This document shows positions 7,448 to 14,571 of a DNA stretch of 31,996 bases, in pieces. Origin of the DNA: WVXT01 sp964345635 (GTDB lineage Bacteria > UBA6262 > WVXT01); assembly GCA_964345635.1 (NCBI GenBank), contig CAYFRM010000005.1:1-31996 (forward strand), in the 5' to 3' direction. The translations under genes and the position numbers were made by a program. The notes under the pieces are model-generated. The model did not search any database. It worked only from the letters and a program-made list of their open reading frames with translations, and had not been told where the DNA came from. The number at the start of each line of letters is the position of its first letter. Position 1 is the first letter of the stretch.

Positions 7448-8043
7448 TGATTCTCGTGATCGACAATTACGACTCTTTTGTCTATAACCTCGTGCAGTAT
7501 TTGGGAGAGATGGGAGAAACATTGAAGGTTTTCCGCAATGATAAACTCTCTCTTTCGGATATCGGTGAATTGGCCCCGGAAAAAATAATTATTTCCCCCG
7601 GCCCGGGCCGACCTGAAGATGCGGGGATATCCTGCAGTATGATAAGAGAGTTTGCGGGAAAGATTCCCATATTGGGAGTCTGTCTTGGTCACCAGTGCAT
7701 CGGTTATGCTTTTGGTGGAGAGATAGTTAGAGCAGAAAGGATTATGCACGGTAAGACTTCCCTGATTTACCATAACCAGAAGAACCTGTTCGAAGGGATT
7801 ATCAATCCTTTTGAGGCAACGCGTTACCACTCGCTGATTGTAAAAGCGGATAACCTACCTGAATGTTTTGAGATTATTGCTCAGACTGACCGCAAAGAGA
7901 TTATGGGGATTAAACATACAGACTACCCGATTTGGGGAGTGCAGTTTCATCCAGAATCTATTCTCACCAAAGAAGGAAAGAAGCTCTTAAAAAACTTTTT
8001 AGAAAAAAGGGGTCAGAGTCATTTTTCGGGAAAATCACTCTGA
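7444..8043 (+). CDS. trpG: Anthranilate synthase component II (glutamine amidotransferase), repeat-encoded tail
   Basis: TrpG supplies ammonia from glutamine to TrpE. It is a class I glutamine amidotransferase with nucleophile C80 (LGVCLGHQ) and the His/Glu pair H169/E171 (VQFHPES). The start overlaps the trpE stop; ATG 7447 directly after ATG 7444 is an equally possible start. The enzymatic domain ends at about LLKNFL (residues 181-186). The last dozen residues (about 188-199, RGQSHFSGKSL) and the stop codon are read from the palindromic repeat E at 8003-8053. The family normally ends near NFL, so this tail looks like an add-on from insertion of the repeat. Confidence 0.96.
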   Translation: MMILVIDNYDSFVYNLVQYLGEMGETLKVFRNDKLSLSDIGELAPEKIIISPGPGRPEDAGISCSMIREFAGKIPILGVCLGHQCIGYAFGGEIVRAERIMHGKTSLIYHNQKNLFEGIINPFEATRYHSLIVKADNLPECFEIIAQTDRKEIMGIKHTDYPIWGVQFHPESILTKEGKKLLKNFLEKRGQSHFSGKSL

Positions 8044-8053
8044 CTCCTTTTTT
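8003..8053. repeat. Palindromic repeat family E, copy 2 (25-bp hairpin)
   Basis: The arms AAAAAAGGGGTCAGAG... (8003-8027) and ...CTCTGACTCCTTTTTT (about 8029-8053) are nearly perfect complements with almost no loop. The stem overlaps the trpG 3' end and supplies its stop codon. Because the right arm ends in a T run it also resembles an intrinsic terminator, though trpD starts only 13 nt later. Confidence 0.85.
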
Positions 8054-8065
8054 GAGGAGAGGAGA

Positions 8066-9118
8066 ATGATCAGGGAAGCAATTGCCAAAGTAGTGAAAGG
8101 CGAAGACCTGAAAGAAAAAGAAGCAATCGAAGTAATGGAAGAGATTATGTCGGGAAAATGTACCGATGCGCAGATTGGGGCTTTCATCACTGCTTTGAGA
8201 ATCAAGGGAGAGACCGTGGAGGAGATAACGGGGTGTGCCAGGGTGATGCGCGCTAAGGCAACCAGGATTAATGTCTTGCCGGAAATAGACATAGACCGGG
8301 AAGAAATCAATATTGATTGGGAGACAATAGTCGATACCTGTGGCACAGGAGGCACCGGGACGAACACCTTTAACATTTCTACGACCACGGCGTTCGTGGT
8401 GGCGGGATGTGGCGTCAGGGTGGCCAAACACGGAAACAGGGGAGTCTCTTCAGGTTGTGGAAGTGCCGACGTCATAAAGGGTCTGGGAGTCAGCCTGGAC
8501 GTTTCTCCCGAGGTGGTTGCCCGGTGCGTGAGGGAGATCGGGATAGGTTTTCTCTACGCTCCCCTATTTCACGGAGCTATGAAGTACGCTATAGGTCCCC
8601 GACGAGAAATCGGGCTGCGCACGGTATTTAATATTCTTGGCCCTTTAACTAATCCTGCCGGCGCCACGGCCCAGGTTCTGGGAGTCTATGATGGTGAACT
8701 CACGGAAATGATGGCGCACGTGTTGAACAACCTGGGAGTGAAGAGAGCCTTCGTTGTTCACGGTTTAGATACTTTGGATGAGATTACGATTACAGGTCCC
8801 ACTAAAGTTTCTGAATTAAAAAATAAAAAGGTAAAAACCTACCATATCCGGCCTGAGGATTTCGCTCTTCCTGTCGCTCATCCTGACGAAATAAAAGGCG
8901 GAGGAGTTAAGGAAAACGTTGAAATAGTCCATTCGATACTCAAAGGAAAGAAAGGCGCACAGCGGGACGTAGTTCTCCTGAATGCATCTGCTGCTCTTGT
9001 AGCCGGAGGAAAAGCGAAAGATTTTAAAGAAGGGATTGAACTGGCTGAAGATTCGATCGATTCCGGCAAGGCGATGAAAAAGCTGGAACAATTGAAGGAA
9101 TACACCACACGCGGATAA
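8066..9118 (+). CDS. trpD: Anthranilate phosphoribosyltransferase
   Basis: TrpD joins anthranilate to PRPP, the second tryptophan step. The 350-residue protein has the helical N-terminal domain, the PRPP loop TCGTGGTGTNTFNIST (GTGG at 93-96), KHGNR (121-125) and GCGSADVIKGLG, and the magnesium-binding Asp-Glu in HGLDTLDEIT. About ten extra residues (roughly 72-86, rich in Asp, Glu and Ile) precede the GTGG loop compared with typical TrpD. The start is well supported by GAGGAGAGGAG just upstream. It follows trpG after the E hairpin and is followed by the hairpin before trpC. Confident. Confidence 0.96.
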   Translation: MIREAIAKVVKGEDLKEKEAIEVMEEIMSGKCTDAQIGAFITALRIKGETVEEITGCARVMRAKATRINVLPEIDIDREEINIDWETIVDTCGTGGTGTNTFNISTTTAFVVAGCGVRVAKHGNRGVSSGCGSADVIKGLGVSLDVSPEVVARCVREIGIGFLYAPLFHGAMKYAIGPRREIGLRTVFNILGPLTNPAGATAQVLGVYDGELTEMMAHVLNNLGVKRAFVVHGLDTLDEITITGPTKVSELKNKKVKTYHIRPEDFALPVAHPDEIKGGGVKENVEIVHSILKGKKGAQRDVVLLNASAALVAGGKAKDFKEGIELAEDSIDSGKAMKKLEQLKEYTTRG

Positions 9119-9134
9119 ACCTCTCTCTGGGGTG

Positions 9135-9184
9135 GGAATTATATCCCCTCTCCCCTGGGGGGAGAGGGGGAGGGCCATAATTCC
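9135..9184 (+). promoter_or_regulatory. Hairpin ending at the trpC start codon, covering its ribosome binding site
   Basis: The outer stem GGAATTAT (9135-9142) pairs with ATAATTCC (9177-9184). The inner stem CCCCTCTCCCC (9145-9155) pairs with GGGGAGAGGGG (9159-9169) around a 3-nt loop. The 3' strand contains the only purine-rich Shine-Dalgarno for trpC, and the stem ends at the base before its ATG, so folding would hide the site. The CCCCTCTCCCC palindrome also looks like a common intergenic repeat, so regulation is an inference. Confidence 0.6.
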
Positions 9185-9961
9185 ATGGATATTCTTGGAA
9201 AAATAGTCTCTCATAAAAAGAAAAACGTGGCGGAAAGGAAGAAAGAGATTCCCCTGGCCAAACTGAAGGATAAGATTGCTACTTTTCCTCCCGCCAGGGA
9301 TTTCAAGAACGCAATTTCTCTTCCGGGGAAAATAAGTCTAATCTGTGAGATTAAGAGAGCCTCTCCTTCCAGCGGTCTCATCTGTAAAGAGTTTGATCCC
9401 AAAAGGATAGCCCAAATCTATGAGAAAAATGGAGCAGCGGCCATTTCAGTTCTGACAGAAGATAAGTATTTTCAGGGAGATATCCTGCATCTCTTCTCCG
9501 TTAAACAGAGCGCTAACGTTCCCATTCTGCGCAAGGACTTTATCATTGACGAATACCAACTCTATGAATCGAGAGCTTTTGGCGCGGATGCTCTGCTTTT
9601 GATTGCTTCCATCCTGGATGGCAAACAGATAGGCGAATTAGTGAAGATAACCGAGAACCTGGGAATGGAGGCTCTGGTTGAGGTTCATAGCGAAGAAGAC
9701 CTGGAGAAGGTCCTCTCCACGCCGACAGATATTATCGGTATAAACAATCGCAATTTGAAAGATTTCACTGTGAATTTAAATGTGACCAAAGAGTTGAGAA
9801 AAAAGATTCCCCGGGAAAAGACAGTTGTTTCCGAAAGCGGCATCAAAACCAGGGAAGATGTTTTGTTGTTGAAAAACATAGGGATAAATGCTATATTGGT
9901 GGGACAAGTTTTGCTGGAAAGCGAAGATATCGGCAGAAAATTGCGAGAATTGAGTACCTGA
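9185..9961 (+). CDS. trpC: Indole-3-glycerol phosphate synthase
   Basis: TrpC closes the indole ring from CdRP, the fourth tryptophan step. It is a TIM-barrel enzyme of 258 residues, monofunctional because trpF is separate. The active-site strands are present: E55 and K57 with S62 in CEIKRASPSSG, ILRKDFIIDEYQ (Lys in strand 3), VEVHSEEDL, GINNRNLKDF and VSESGI. ATG 9185 is the first possible start, directly after the hairpin whose 3' strand holds its G-rich ribosome binding site. trpB2 follows within about 40 nt. Confidence 0.96.
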   Translation: MDILGKIVSHKKKNVAERKKEIPLAKLKDKIATFPPARDFKNAISLPGKISLICEIKRASPSSGLICKEFDPKRIAQIYEKNGAAAISVLTEDKYFQGDILHLFSVKQSANVPILRKDFIIDEYQLYESRAFGADALLLIASILDGKQIGELVKITENLGMEALVEVHSEEDLEKVLSTPTDIIGINNRNLKDFTVNLNVTKELRKKIPREKTVVSESGIKTREDVLLLKNIGINAILVGQVLLESEDIGRKLRELST

Positions 9962-9969
9962 AATCGTAG

Positions 9970-9987
9970 GTCCCGATGACACGGGAC
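9970..9987 (+). promoter_or_regulatory. Small hairpin just upstream of the trpB2 Shine-Dalgarno
   Basis: GTCCCG pairs with CGGGAC around a 6-nt loop, followed by GAACAGGAGGTG. A very similar cassette (GTCCCGAT/ATCGGGAC then GAAAAAGGAGGTG) lies at 21093-21114 in front of the SnoaL-like gene. The two leaders are 11 kb apart and precede unrelated genes. Confidence 0.55.
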
Positions 9988-10002
9988 GAACAGGAGGTGG
10001 GT

Positions 10003-11358
10003 ATGGAACAGACGAAGATCACTCTATCAGAAAAGGAGATTCCGCAGGCCTGGTACAACATCCAGCCGGACCTGCCAGAGCCACTGGCTCCGCCATTGCA
10101 TCCTAAGACCTTGAAGCCACTGGGGCCACAGGATCTTGCTCCTATCTTCCCCATGGAGTTAATTAAACAGGAGGTAAGCCAGGAGCGCTGGATCGACATA
10201 CCGGATGAGATTCTGGATGTCTATAAACTCTGGAGGCCGACACCTTTGCATCGAGCTCGTAGGTTAGAGAAGGCGTTGAATACTCCTGCGAGAATCTATT
10301 ACAAGAACGAGAGCATAAGTCCCCCGGGAAGTCATAAGCCAAACACAGCAGTTGCCCAGGCCTACTATAACAAGAAGGAAGGAGTAAAAAGAATTGCCAC
10401 TGAAACAGGAGCAGGGCAGTGGGGTAGCGCTCTTTCTTTCGGGTGTAATCTTTTTGGTCTGAAATGCACGGTTTATATGGTGAAAGTGAGTTATGGACAG
10501 AAACCGTACAGAAGAATCTTAATGGAGACATGGGGCTCAGAAGTCCACGCCTCGCCGACCAATTTGACCAACGCAGGAAAGAGCATCCTGAAGAAAGACC
10601 CCGATTGTCCGGGCAGCCTGGGTATTGCCATATCGGAAGCAGTAGAAGATGCGGCAACGCACGATGATACGAAGTACTCTCTGGGCAGTGTTTTAAATCA
10701 CGTAATCCTGCATCAAACTGTTGTGGGACTGGAGCTTAAAAAACAGTTGAAAATAGCCGGAGAAAAACCCGACATTCTAACGGGTTGCGTGGGCGGAGGG
10801 TCCAATTTTGCCGGATTCTCTTTCCCCTTTGTTAAAGACAAATTGGACGGAAAAAAGATACAGATAATTGCCTGCGAGCCGGAGGCCTGCCCGACTTTGA
10901 CCAGAGGTCCTTACCGATACGACTTCGGAGATACGGCTGCGATAGCTCCGGTAGTAAAAATGTTTACCCTGGGCCACTCGTTTGTTCCTCCGCCAATACA
11001 CGCCGGAGGACTGAGGTACCATGGTGACGCTCCCCTGGTTTGCCTTCTGGTGAACAAAGGAATCGTTGAGGCAAGAGCGTACCATCAGAATCCTGTTTTT
11101 GAAGCAGCCGTTCTTTTTGCCCGCACCGAAGGAATCCTTCCTGCTCCGGAGACGGCCCATTGCGTAAAAGCAGGCATCGATGAGGCAAAAAAATGTAAGG
11201 ATACAGGGGAAGAAAAATGCATCGTGATAGCCTTCAGCGGACACGGGCACTTCGACCTCGCTGCCTATGACGCTTACCTGAATAAGAAGTTAGAGGATTA
11301 CGCCTATCCGGAGGAAAAGATAAAAGAGGCTCTGGCAGCCCTTCCTGCAGTCAAGTGA
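10003..11358 (+). CDS. trpB2: Tryptophan synthase beta chain, TrpB2 type
   Basis: This is the long, TrpB2-class beta subunit, a PLP enzyme that makes tryptophan from indole and serine. ATG 10003 is chosen because AGGAGGTGG (9992-10000) precedes it; the ATG at 9976 lies in the loop of the upstream hairpin. The protein then has 451 residues, about 55 more than the classical TrpB downstream. The PLP lysine is K112 (PPGSHKPNTA), with the substrate loop TETGAGQWGSA and the phosphate-binding GCVGGGSNFAGF. TrpB2 proteins often act without a matching alpha subunit and may salvage indole or use another partner (family knowledge); which role applies here cannot be read from sequence. Lying between trpC and trpF argues for a role in tryptophan synthesis. 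Confidence 0.92.
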   Translation: MEQTKITLSEKEIPQAWYNIQPDLPEPLAPPLHPKTLKPLGPQDLAPIFPMELIKQEVSQERWIDIPDEILDVYKLWRPTPLHRARRLEKALNTPARIYYKNESISPPGSHKPNTAVAQAYYNKKEGVKRIATETGAGQWGSALSFGCNLFGLKCTVYMVKVSYGQKPYRRILMETWGSEVHASPTNLTNAGKSILKKDPDCPGSLGIAISEAVEDAATHDDTKYSLGSVLNHVILHQTVVGLELKKQLKIAGEKPDILTGCVGGGSNFAGFSFPFVKDKLDGKKIQIIACEPEACPTLTRGPYRYDFGDTAAIAPVVKMFTLGHSFVPPPIHAGGLRYHGDAPLVCLLVNKGIVEARAYHQNPVFEAAVLFARTEGILPAPETAHCVKAGIDEAKKCKDTGEEKCIVIAFSGHGHFDLAAYDAYLNKKLEDYAYPEEKIKEALAALPAVK

Positions 11359-11374
11359 AAAATTCTGGATTCCT

Positions 11375-11401
11375 TTGTAGGGGTGGTCGCCCGAGCGATA
11401 G
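11375..11401. repeat. Deleted remnant of repeat family A
   Basis: TTGTAGGGG, TGGTCGCCC and GAGCGATAG appear in a row. All three are pieces of family A with the intervening bases missing. The remnant fills the gap between trpB2 and trpF and extends the trpF frame upstream artificially. Confidence 0.6.
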
Positions 11402-11406
11402 TTTTG

Positions 11407-12042
11407 ATGGTCAAAATAAAAATCTGTGGTATTACCAATGAAAAAGATGCCTTGTGGGCAGTCAATCTGGGAGCCGACTATATAGGCTTCAATTTCTACA
11501 AGGATAGCCCTCGCAAAATTTCTCCCAAATTGGCAGGTCAGATTATTGGGAGACTTCCTCCTTTCGCGCAGCCTGTAGGTCTTTTCGTAAACGCAGAGAT
11601 GAAAATAGTCAAAAGGATTGCCGAAAAGTGCAGGCTAAACGTAGTGCAGCTTCATGGCGAGGAGACTCCTGAATACTGCCGGGAGTTGCAAACTCAAAGT
11701 GCGAGACTGAAGATAATCAAGGCGTTCAGGATGAGAGGCGAAGAGAATCTGGGAGATATCGAGAGATATAATGTAGATTATTATCTTCTCGACTCTTACG
11801 TCCCCGGGGTAGAGGGAGGAACGGGAGAAGTTTTCAACTGGGATCTGGCAGTGGAAGCAAAGCAATTTAATAAGCCGGTATTTCTGGCGGGAGGTCTTAC
11901 TCCCGATAACGTCATCCCGGCTATAGAAAAAGTCAATCCTTACGGTGTGGACGTGGCCAGCGGCGTAGAGAGGACTCCCCGGCGGAAAGATTACAATCTT
12001 ATGCGTGAGTTCATAAATCGGATTAGAGCAAAGAGACTCTGA
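11407..12042 (+). CDS. trpF: Phosphoribosylanthranilate isomerase
   Basis: TrpF isomerises phosphoribosylanthranilate to CdRP, the third tryptophan step. It is a small TIM barrel of 211 residues. The catalytic Cys is in KIKICGITN at the N-terminus and the catalytic Asp is in YYLLDSYVPGVEGGTG. The phosphate-binding end LAGGLTPDNV and GVDVASGVE is present. I place the start at ATG 11407 so that the protein begins MVKIKICGIT; the frame upstream to 11383 reads through a repeat remnant. No clear ribosome binding site is visible. The stop is about 20 nt from the trpB ATG. Confidence 0.95.
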   Translation: MVKIKICGITNEKDALWAVNLGADYIGFNFYKDSPRKISPKLAGQIIGRLPPFAQPVGLFVNAEMKIVKRIAEKCRLNVVQLHGEETPEYCRELQTQSARLKIIKAFRMRGEENLGDIERYNVDYYLLDSYVPGVEGGTGEVFNWDLAVEAKQFNKPVFLAGGLTPDNVIPAIEKVNPYGVDVASGVERTPRRKDYNLMREFINRIRAKRL

Positions 12043-12062
12043 CTTTGAATCGGAATATCGAT

Positions 12063-13238
12063 ATGAAAAAGGTTTTGCCAGACAGGTCAGGTTATTTTGG
12101 TATCTTTGGAGGGAAGTTCGTTCCCGAAACCTTGATGTCCGCCCTCAAGGAGCTTGAACAAGTCTACAATAGGGCAAAGAGGGACAAAAAATTTCGGGAT
12201 GAACTAAAATATTATCTATCGGAATATGGAGGAAGACCAACACCTCTATATTTTGCCCGAAACCTGACAGAGAAACTGGGCGGCGCGAAGATATATCTCA
12301 AGAGAGAAGACCTCTGCCATACCGGCGCCCACAAGATAAATAATACTCTCGGCCAGGCGCTTTTGGCCAGGAGGATGGGCAAGAGGAGAATTATTGCCGA
12401 GACAGGTGCCGGCCAACACGGGGTAGCCACAGCTACTGCCTCTGCCCTTTTAGGATTAGATTGTGAAATTTATATGGGAACAGAAGATATAAAGAGGCAA
12501 TCGCTCAATGTTTTCAGGATGGAGCTCCTGGGGGCGAAAGTCGTTCCCGTCTCCTCGGGAACCAGAACCTTAAAAGATGCAATTAACGAGACGATCAGGG
12601 ACTGGGTTGCCAATGTGAGAACAACCCATTATCTTTTGGGTTCCTGTGTCGGTCCGCATCCTTATCCTATGATGGTAAGGGATTTTCAGTCAGTTATCGG
12701 CAAGGAAGTCAGGCGACAGATACGGGAAAAGGAAGGCCGCCTGCCCGATTACTTGGTTGCCTGCGTCGGCGGCGGGAGTAACTCCCTCGGGCTATTTCAT
12801 CCTTTTTATAGCGATGCAGTAAAGTTTATCGGAGTGGAAGCAGCCGGCCTGGGAATAAAAAGTGGCCGACACGCTGCTCCTCTGTACGCGGGAGAAATAG
12901 GAATCCTGCACGGCTCAAAAAGTTATGTTCTCCATGACAGCGACGGGCAGATTCTTCCCGCGCATTCGGTTGCTCCCGGCTTGGATTATCCGGGAGTTGG
13001 CCCGGAACATAGTTTCTATAAGAAGACCGGCCGCGCCGATTATTTTGCGGTGACGGATAAGGAAGCGCTGGAGGCTTTCCATTTGCTCTCTGAGACCGAA
13101 GGCATTATTCCCGCGCTGGAACCGGCCCACGCTTTGGCCCATTTGAAAAAGATGGCGAAGAATACTAAAAAAGATGAGATAATTGTCCTTTGTCTCTCCG
13201 GGAGGGGAGATAAGGATGTGGAAATAGTTAAGGGATGA
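12063..13238 (+). CDS. trpB: Tryptophan synthase beta chain, classical TrpB1
   Basis: This is the classical beta subunit that pairs with TrpA to form the alpha2-beta2 synthase. ATG 12063 gives 391 residues beginning MKKVLPDRSGYFGIFGGKFVPE, the typical N-terminus; TTG 12045 is a possible alternative. The PLP lysine is K91 (HTGAHKINN), with ETGAGQHGVA and the phosphate loop CVGGGSNS. The TGA (13236-13238) lies inside the left terminal repeat of element C, so the last codons come from the repeat. trpA is 530 nt downstream, beyond three repeats, whereas trpB and trpA are usually adjacent. With trpB2 the cluster carries two beta chains. Confidence 0.96.
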   Translation: MKKVLPDRSGYFGIFGGKFVPETLMSALKELEQVYNRAKRDKKFRDELKYYLSEYGGRPTPLYFARNLTEKLGGAKIYLKREDLCHTGAHKINNTLGQALLARRMGKRRIIAETGAGQHGVATATASALLGLDCEIYMGTEDIKRQSLNVFRMELLGAKVVPVSSGTRTLKDAINETIRDWVANVRTTHYLLGSCVGPHPYPMMVRDFQSVIGKEVRRQIREKEGRLPDYLVACVGGGSNSLGLFHPFYSDAVKFIGVEAAGLGIKSGRHAAPLYAGEIGILHGSKSYVLHDSDGQILPAHSVAPGLDYPGVGPEHSFYKKTGRADYFAVTDKEALEAFHLLSETEGIIPALEPAHALAHLKKMAKNTKKDEIIVLCLSGRGDKDVEIVKG

Positions 13239-13361
13239 AGGGATAGTTATCAGAGGCGCTCGGTAGTGTAGGGCTTTATGCCCGTAAGAATTACGCCCAT
13301 AAAGGGCTACACTACAGAAAGCCTGGCCGATTTAAAGCTCTTGTAACTATCCCTTCATCCC
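13232..13361. repeat. Inverted-repeat element C, copy 2 (130 bp)
   Basis: Perfect 15-bp terminal inverted repeats, GGGATGAAGGGATAG (13232-13246) and its complement (13347-13361), bound the same internal hairpin as copy 1 (GTAGTGTAGGGCTTTATGCC). It is the same length as copy 1. The trpB stop codon is inside the left repeat. Confidence 0.88.
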
Positions 13362-13375
13362 CCCGGGTAGTAGAA

Positions 13376-13405
13376 GGTGGGGATAGTTATCAGAGGCGCT
13401 CGGTT
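13376..13405. repeat. Partial left end of element C (copy 2b)
   Basis: GGTGGGGATAGTTATCAGAG followed by GCGCTCGGTT repeats the left end of copy 2 after a 14-bp spacer (GGGTAGTAGAA). The same arrangement, a full element followed by a second left end starting GGTGGGGATAG, is seen at 31930. Confidence 0.7.
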
Positions 13406-13412
13406 GGTAATT

Positions 13413-13603
13413 TAAAAAATAGTTTGTTCATTGCTTGAGGAATTTCTTGACGCCAAAAAACTTCGGACTCTGCAGGGCGCAAATCAAAACTCCTTCCCCC
13501 GATTTCATCGGGGGTCGTCAAACAATGATTTGCTTGGAAGAGAAGAAGCCGTCCTCACTTTTTTGGCTAAAATTCCAATAGCTCTTCACAAACTATCTTT
13601 CAA
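13413..13603. repeat. Long-armed palindromic element D, full copy
   Basis: The left arm (13413-13465) contains AATAGTTTGT, GGAATTT and GCCAAAAAAC. This is the reverse complement of the right arm (13550-13603: TTTTTTGGCTAAAATTCC, then CTTCACAAACTATCTTT). The centre holds a CCCCCGAT/ATCGGGGG hairpin and GCAAATC/GATTTGC. Right arms alone occur at 2440 and 29760. An incidental 70-codon frame crosses it and is not supported. Confidence 0.75.
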
Positions 13604-13612
13604 ACGTGTAAT

Positions 13613-13729
13613 TGTAGCTGCAGAGCGAAGCTCTGCGTTGTAGGGGCGGCACTCCGTGGCCGCCCGAAGGAGGGGGCGGCACAGGGTGCGTACCCTCCAG
13701 AGGGGCAAAGCTGACGCTTTGCGGCTACA
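13613..13729. repeat. Cloverleaf-like repeat family A, copy 3 (diverged)
   Basis: The outer TGTAGC/GCTACA stem and the GCAGAGC/GCTCTGC and GCAAAGC/GCTTTGC hairpins are kept. The second hairpin is GGGCGGC/GCCGCCC instead of GGGCGAC/GTCGCCC, a paired A-T to G-C change. The third hairpin has a different sequence but still offers GGAGGG/CCCTCC. The copy lies 39 nt before trpA. Confidence 0.87.
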
Positions 13730-13768
13730 TTATTTGTATAACTTTGATTTCGCAAAGATTGCATTGTT

Positions 13769-14566
13769 ATGAACAGGATTGAAAGGAAATTTGGAGAGTT
13801 AAAGAGAAAGGGCAGAAAGGCTTTAATCACTTTCATTACTGCCGGCGACCCGAATTTGCATACGACATTCAAATTAGTTCTGGAGATGGAGAAAAAGGGC
13901 GTGGATATCGTTGAGTTAGGCGTTCCCTTCTCCGATCCTCTGGCTGACGGCACTACCATTCAGAGAGCGTCGCAGAGAGCATTAAATAACAAGACAAGGC
14001 TAAGAGATATACTCAGATTGGTCTCTGAGTTGAGAAGAAAGACAGAGATTCCCATCGTTCTGATGAGTTATTTGAATCCTGTTTACAGGTACGGGTTGGA
14101 AGAATTTGCCACAGCGTGCAAGAAGATGGGGGTAGATGGGGTTATCATTCCCGACCTGGTGCCCGAAGAAGCAGATGAGTGGCTTGCGGTGGCGCGGTCG
14201 AACAAATTATCTACGGTTTTTCTCGCTACTCCCACCACTCCCCTGGAGAGGATAAAAGAGATTGCCCGGAAAAGCACCGGCTTCCTTTATTATGTATCTT
14301 TAACCGGAGTTACCGGCGCCCGAGACAGGTTGAACAGCAGTATAGTTGAGACCTTGAAAGCCGTTAAGAGGATAACCGATAGACCTGTAGCCTGTGGTTT
14401 TGGAATCTCCAGTCCCGCGCAGGTGCGGAAAGTATCCCGATATAGCGATGGCGTCATCGTAGGCAGTGCCATCATTGATTTGATTGAAAGGAGCAAGACC
14501 CGACGAGCAATGTTAAGGAATGTGGGTAATTTTGTTGCTTCTTTACATCGAAAAATGGGCAGGTGA
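13769..14566 (+). CDS. trpA: Tryptophan synthase alpha chain
   Basis: TrpA cleaves indole-3-glycerol phosphate to indole and glyceraldehyde-3-phosphate and channels indole to TrpB. It has 265 residues. The catalytic residues fall at the canonical numbers E49 and D60 (VDIVELGVPFSDPLADG), and the phosphate-binding GFGISSPAQV is near the C-terminus. Start ATG 13769 gives a normal N-terminus (MNRIERKF), but no clear Shine-Dalgarno is seen. The stop overlaps a possible GTG start of accD (GTGA). It closes the trp cluster. Confidence 0.96.
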   Translation: MNRIERKFGELKRKGRKALITFITAGDPNLHTTFKLVLEMEKKGVDIVELGVPFSDPLADGTTIQRASQRALNNKTRLRDILRLVSELRRKTEIPIVLMSYLNPVYRYGLEEFATACKKMGVDGVIIPDLVPEEADEWLAVARSNKLSTVFLATPTTPLERIKEIARKSTGFLYYVSLTGVTGARDRLNSSIVETLKAVKRITDRPVACGFGISSPAQVRKVSRYSDGVIVGSAIIDLIERSKTRRAMLRNVGNFVASLHRKMGR

Positions 14567-14571
14567 TTATT

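Noticed and set aside
13431..13643. A 70-codon forward frame between trpB and trpA
   Set aside because: It runs across elements D and A only, has no ribosome binding site, and its LAKIPIALHKLSF stretch is the translated D arm also seen before accA.
866..13729. CRISPR array
   Set aside because: Repeats are long, palindromic and irregularly spaced between genes; there are no uniform short repeats with unique spacers and no cas gene.
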